Both the position numbers and the translations under genes were made by a program. The notes beneath the pieces are model-generated. The model did not search any database, was not told the origin of the DNA, and saw only the letters and a list, made by a program, of their open reading frames with translations. A DNA stretch of 6,847 nt, from NCBI GenBank assembly GCA_963579025.1, contig CAUZFZ010000289.1, forward strand, positions 1 through 6,847. Direction: 5' to 3'. This DNA comes from CAUZFZ01 sp963579025. GTDB lineage: Bacteria > Planctomycetota > Planctomycetia > Planctomycetales > Planctomycetaceae. Shown piece by piece: positions 6,763 to 6,847 of the stretch (position 1 is the first letter of the stretch; each line of letters begins with the position of its first letter).

Positions 6763-6847
6763 TCAGAGCGGAGTGAGGAGGGTTTTGCTCGGACGATGGG
6801 GCTGGTGCGACTGGCTTTGAGCTGACTCATCGGGTCGCGTGCCTGTT
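6763..6847. other. Unassigned right edge of the window
   Basis: The sequence beyond the in-frame stop of the phosphoesterase remnant has no recognisable coding match in either strand. It is G-rich on the plus strand (GGGATTTTGGGG, GAGTGAGGAGGG). It could be an IS end or the intergenic edge that replaced the 5' part of the phosphoesterase gene. No inverted repeat matching another part of the window was seen. Confidence 0.3.

Overview
The window looks like a scrambled accessory region from a member of the Planctomycetota. This is inferred from three things: an integrase-core transposase of a type I associate with that phylum, a Planctomycete-style REC–HD-GYP regulator with an HPt partner, and MT-A70 methyltransferase debris. 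No rRNA or tRNA gene is present to confirm it. I see no CRISPR array.

Left part (1–2075): positions 1–118 are the end of an IS21-like element, with two tandem copies of a GTGGGTCCG-type terminal repeat. It cuts off the 3' end of a minus-strand REC–HD-GYP response regulator gene (69–1265). Upstream of that gene on the same strand is an HPt phosphotransfer reading frame (1455–2075). It looks like the tail of a larger hybrid sensor kinase whose 5' part is gone. The two fit together as a phosphorelay ending in cyclic-di-GMP turnover, now truncated on both sides.

Middle part (about 2073–3140): a remnant of an integrase-core (rve/DDE-type) transposase. It lacks its N-terminus, has lost the second catalytic Asp and is cut before the catalytic Glu. 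It runs straight into the C-terminal part of an MT-A70-type adenine methyltransferase carrying two compensating frameshifts. This block is a graveyard of broken genes.

Right part (3133–6726): a tight minus-strand operon and the most interesting part of the window. In transcription order it encodes a metallophosphoesterase C-terminal portion (6022–6726), a complete ORC/CDC6-like P-loop ATPase (4157–6025; ATGA overlap with the gene before it) and an uncharacterised 352-residue protein (3133–4191; overlapping the ATPase gene) with GYESRSR and DYSSMPRSWY motifs. An ATPase plus a phosphoesterase plus a conserved-looking unknown, with overlapping genes, lower local GC and transposon and methyltransferase debris next door, is a plausible defence-type or mobile-element conflict module. 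I do not recognise it as a named system, and its function is inference. The phosphoesterase lacks its N-terminal metal-binding motifs inside the window, so the operon may be broken at its 5' end. The last 85 bases (6763–6847) hold nothing I can assign.
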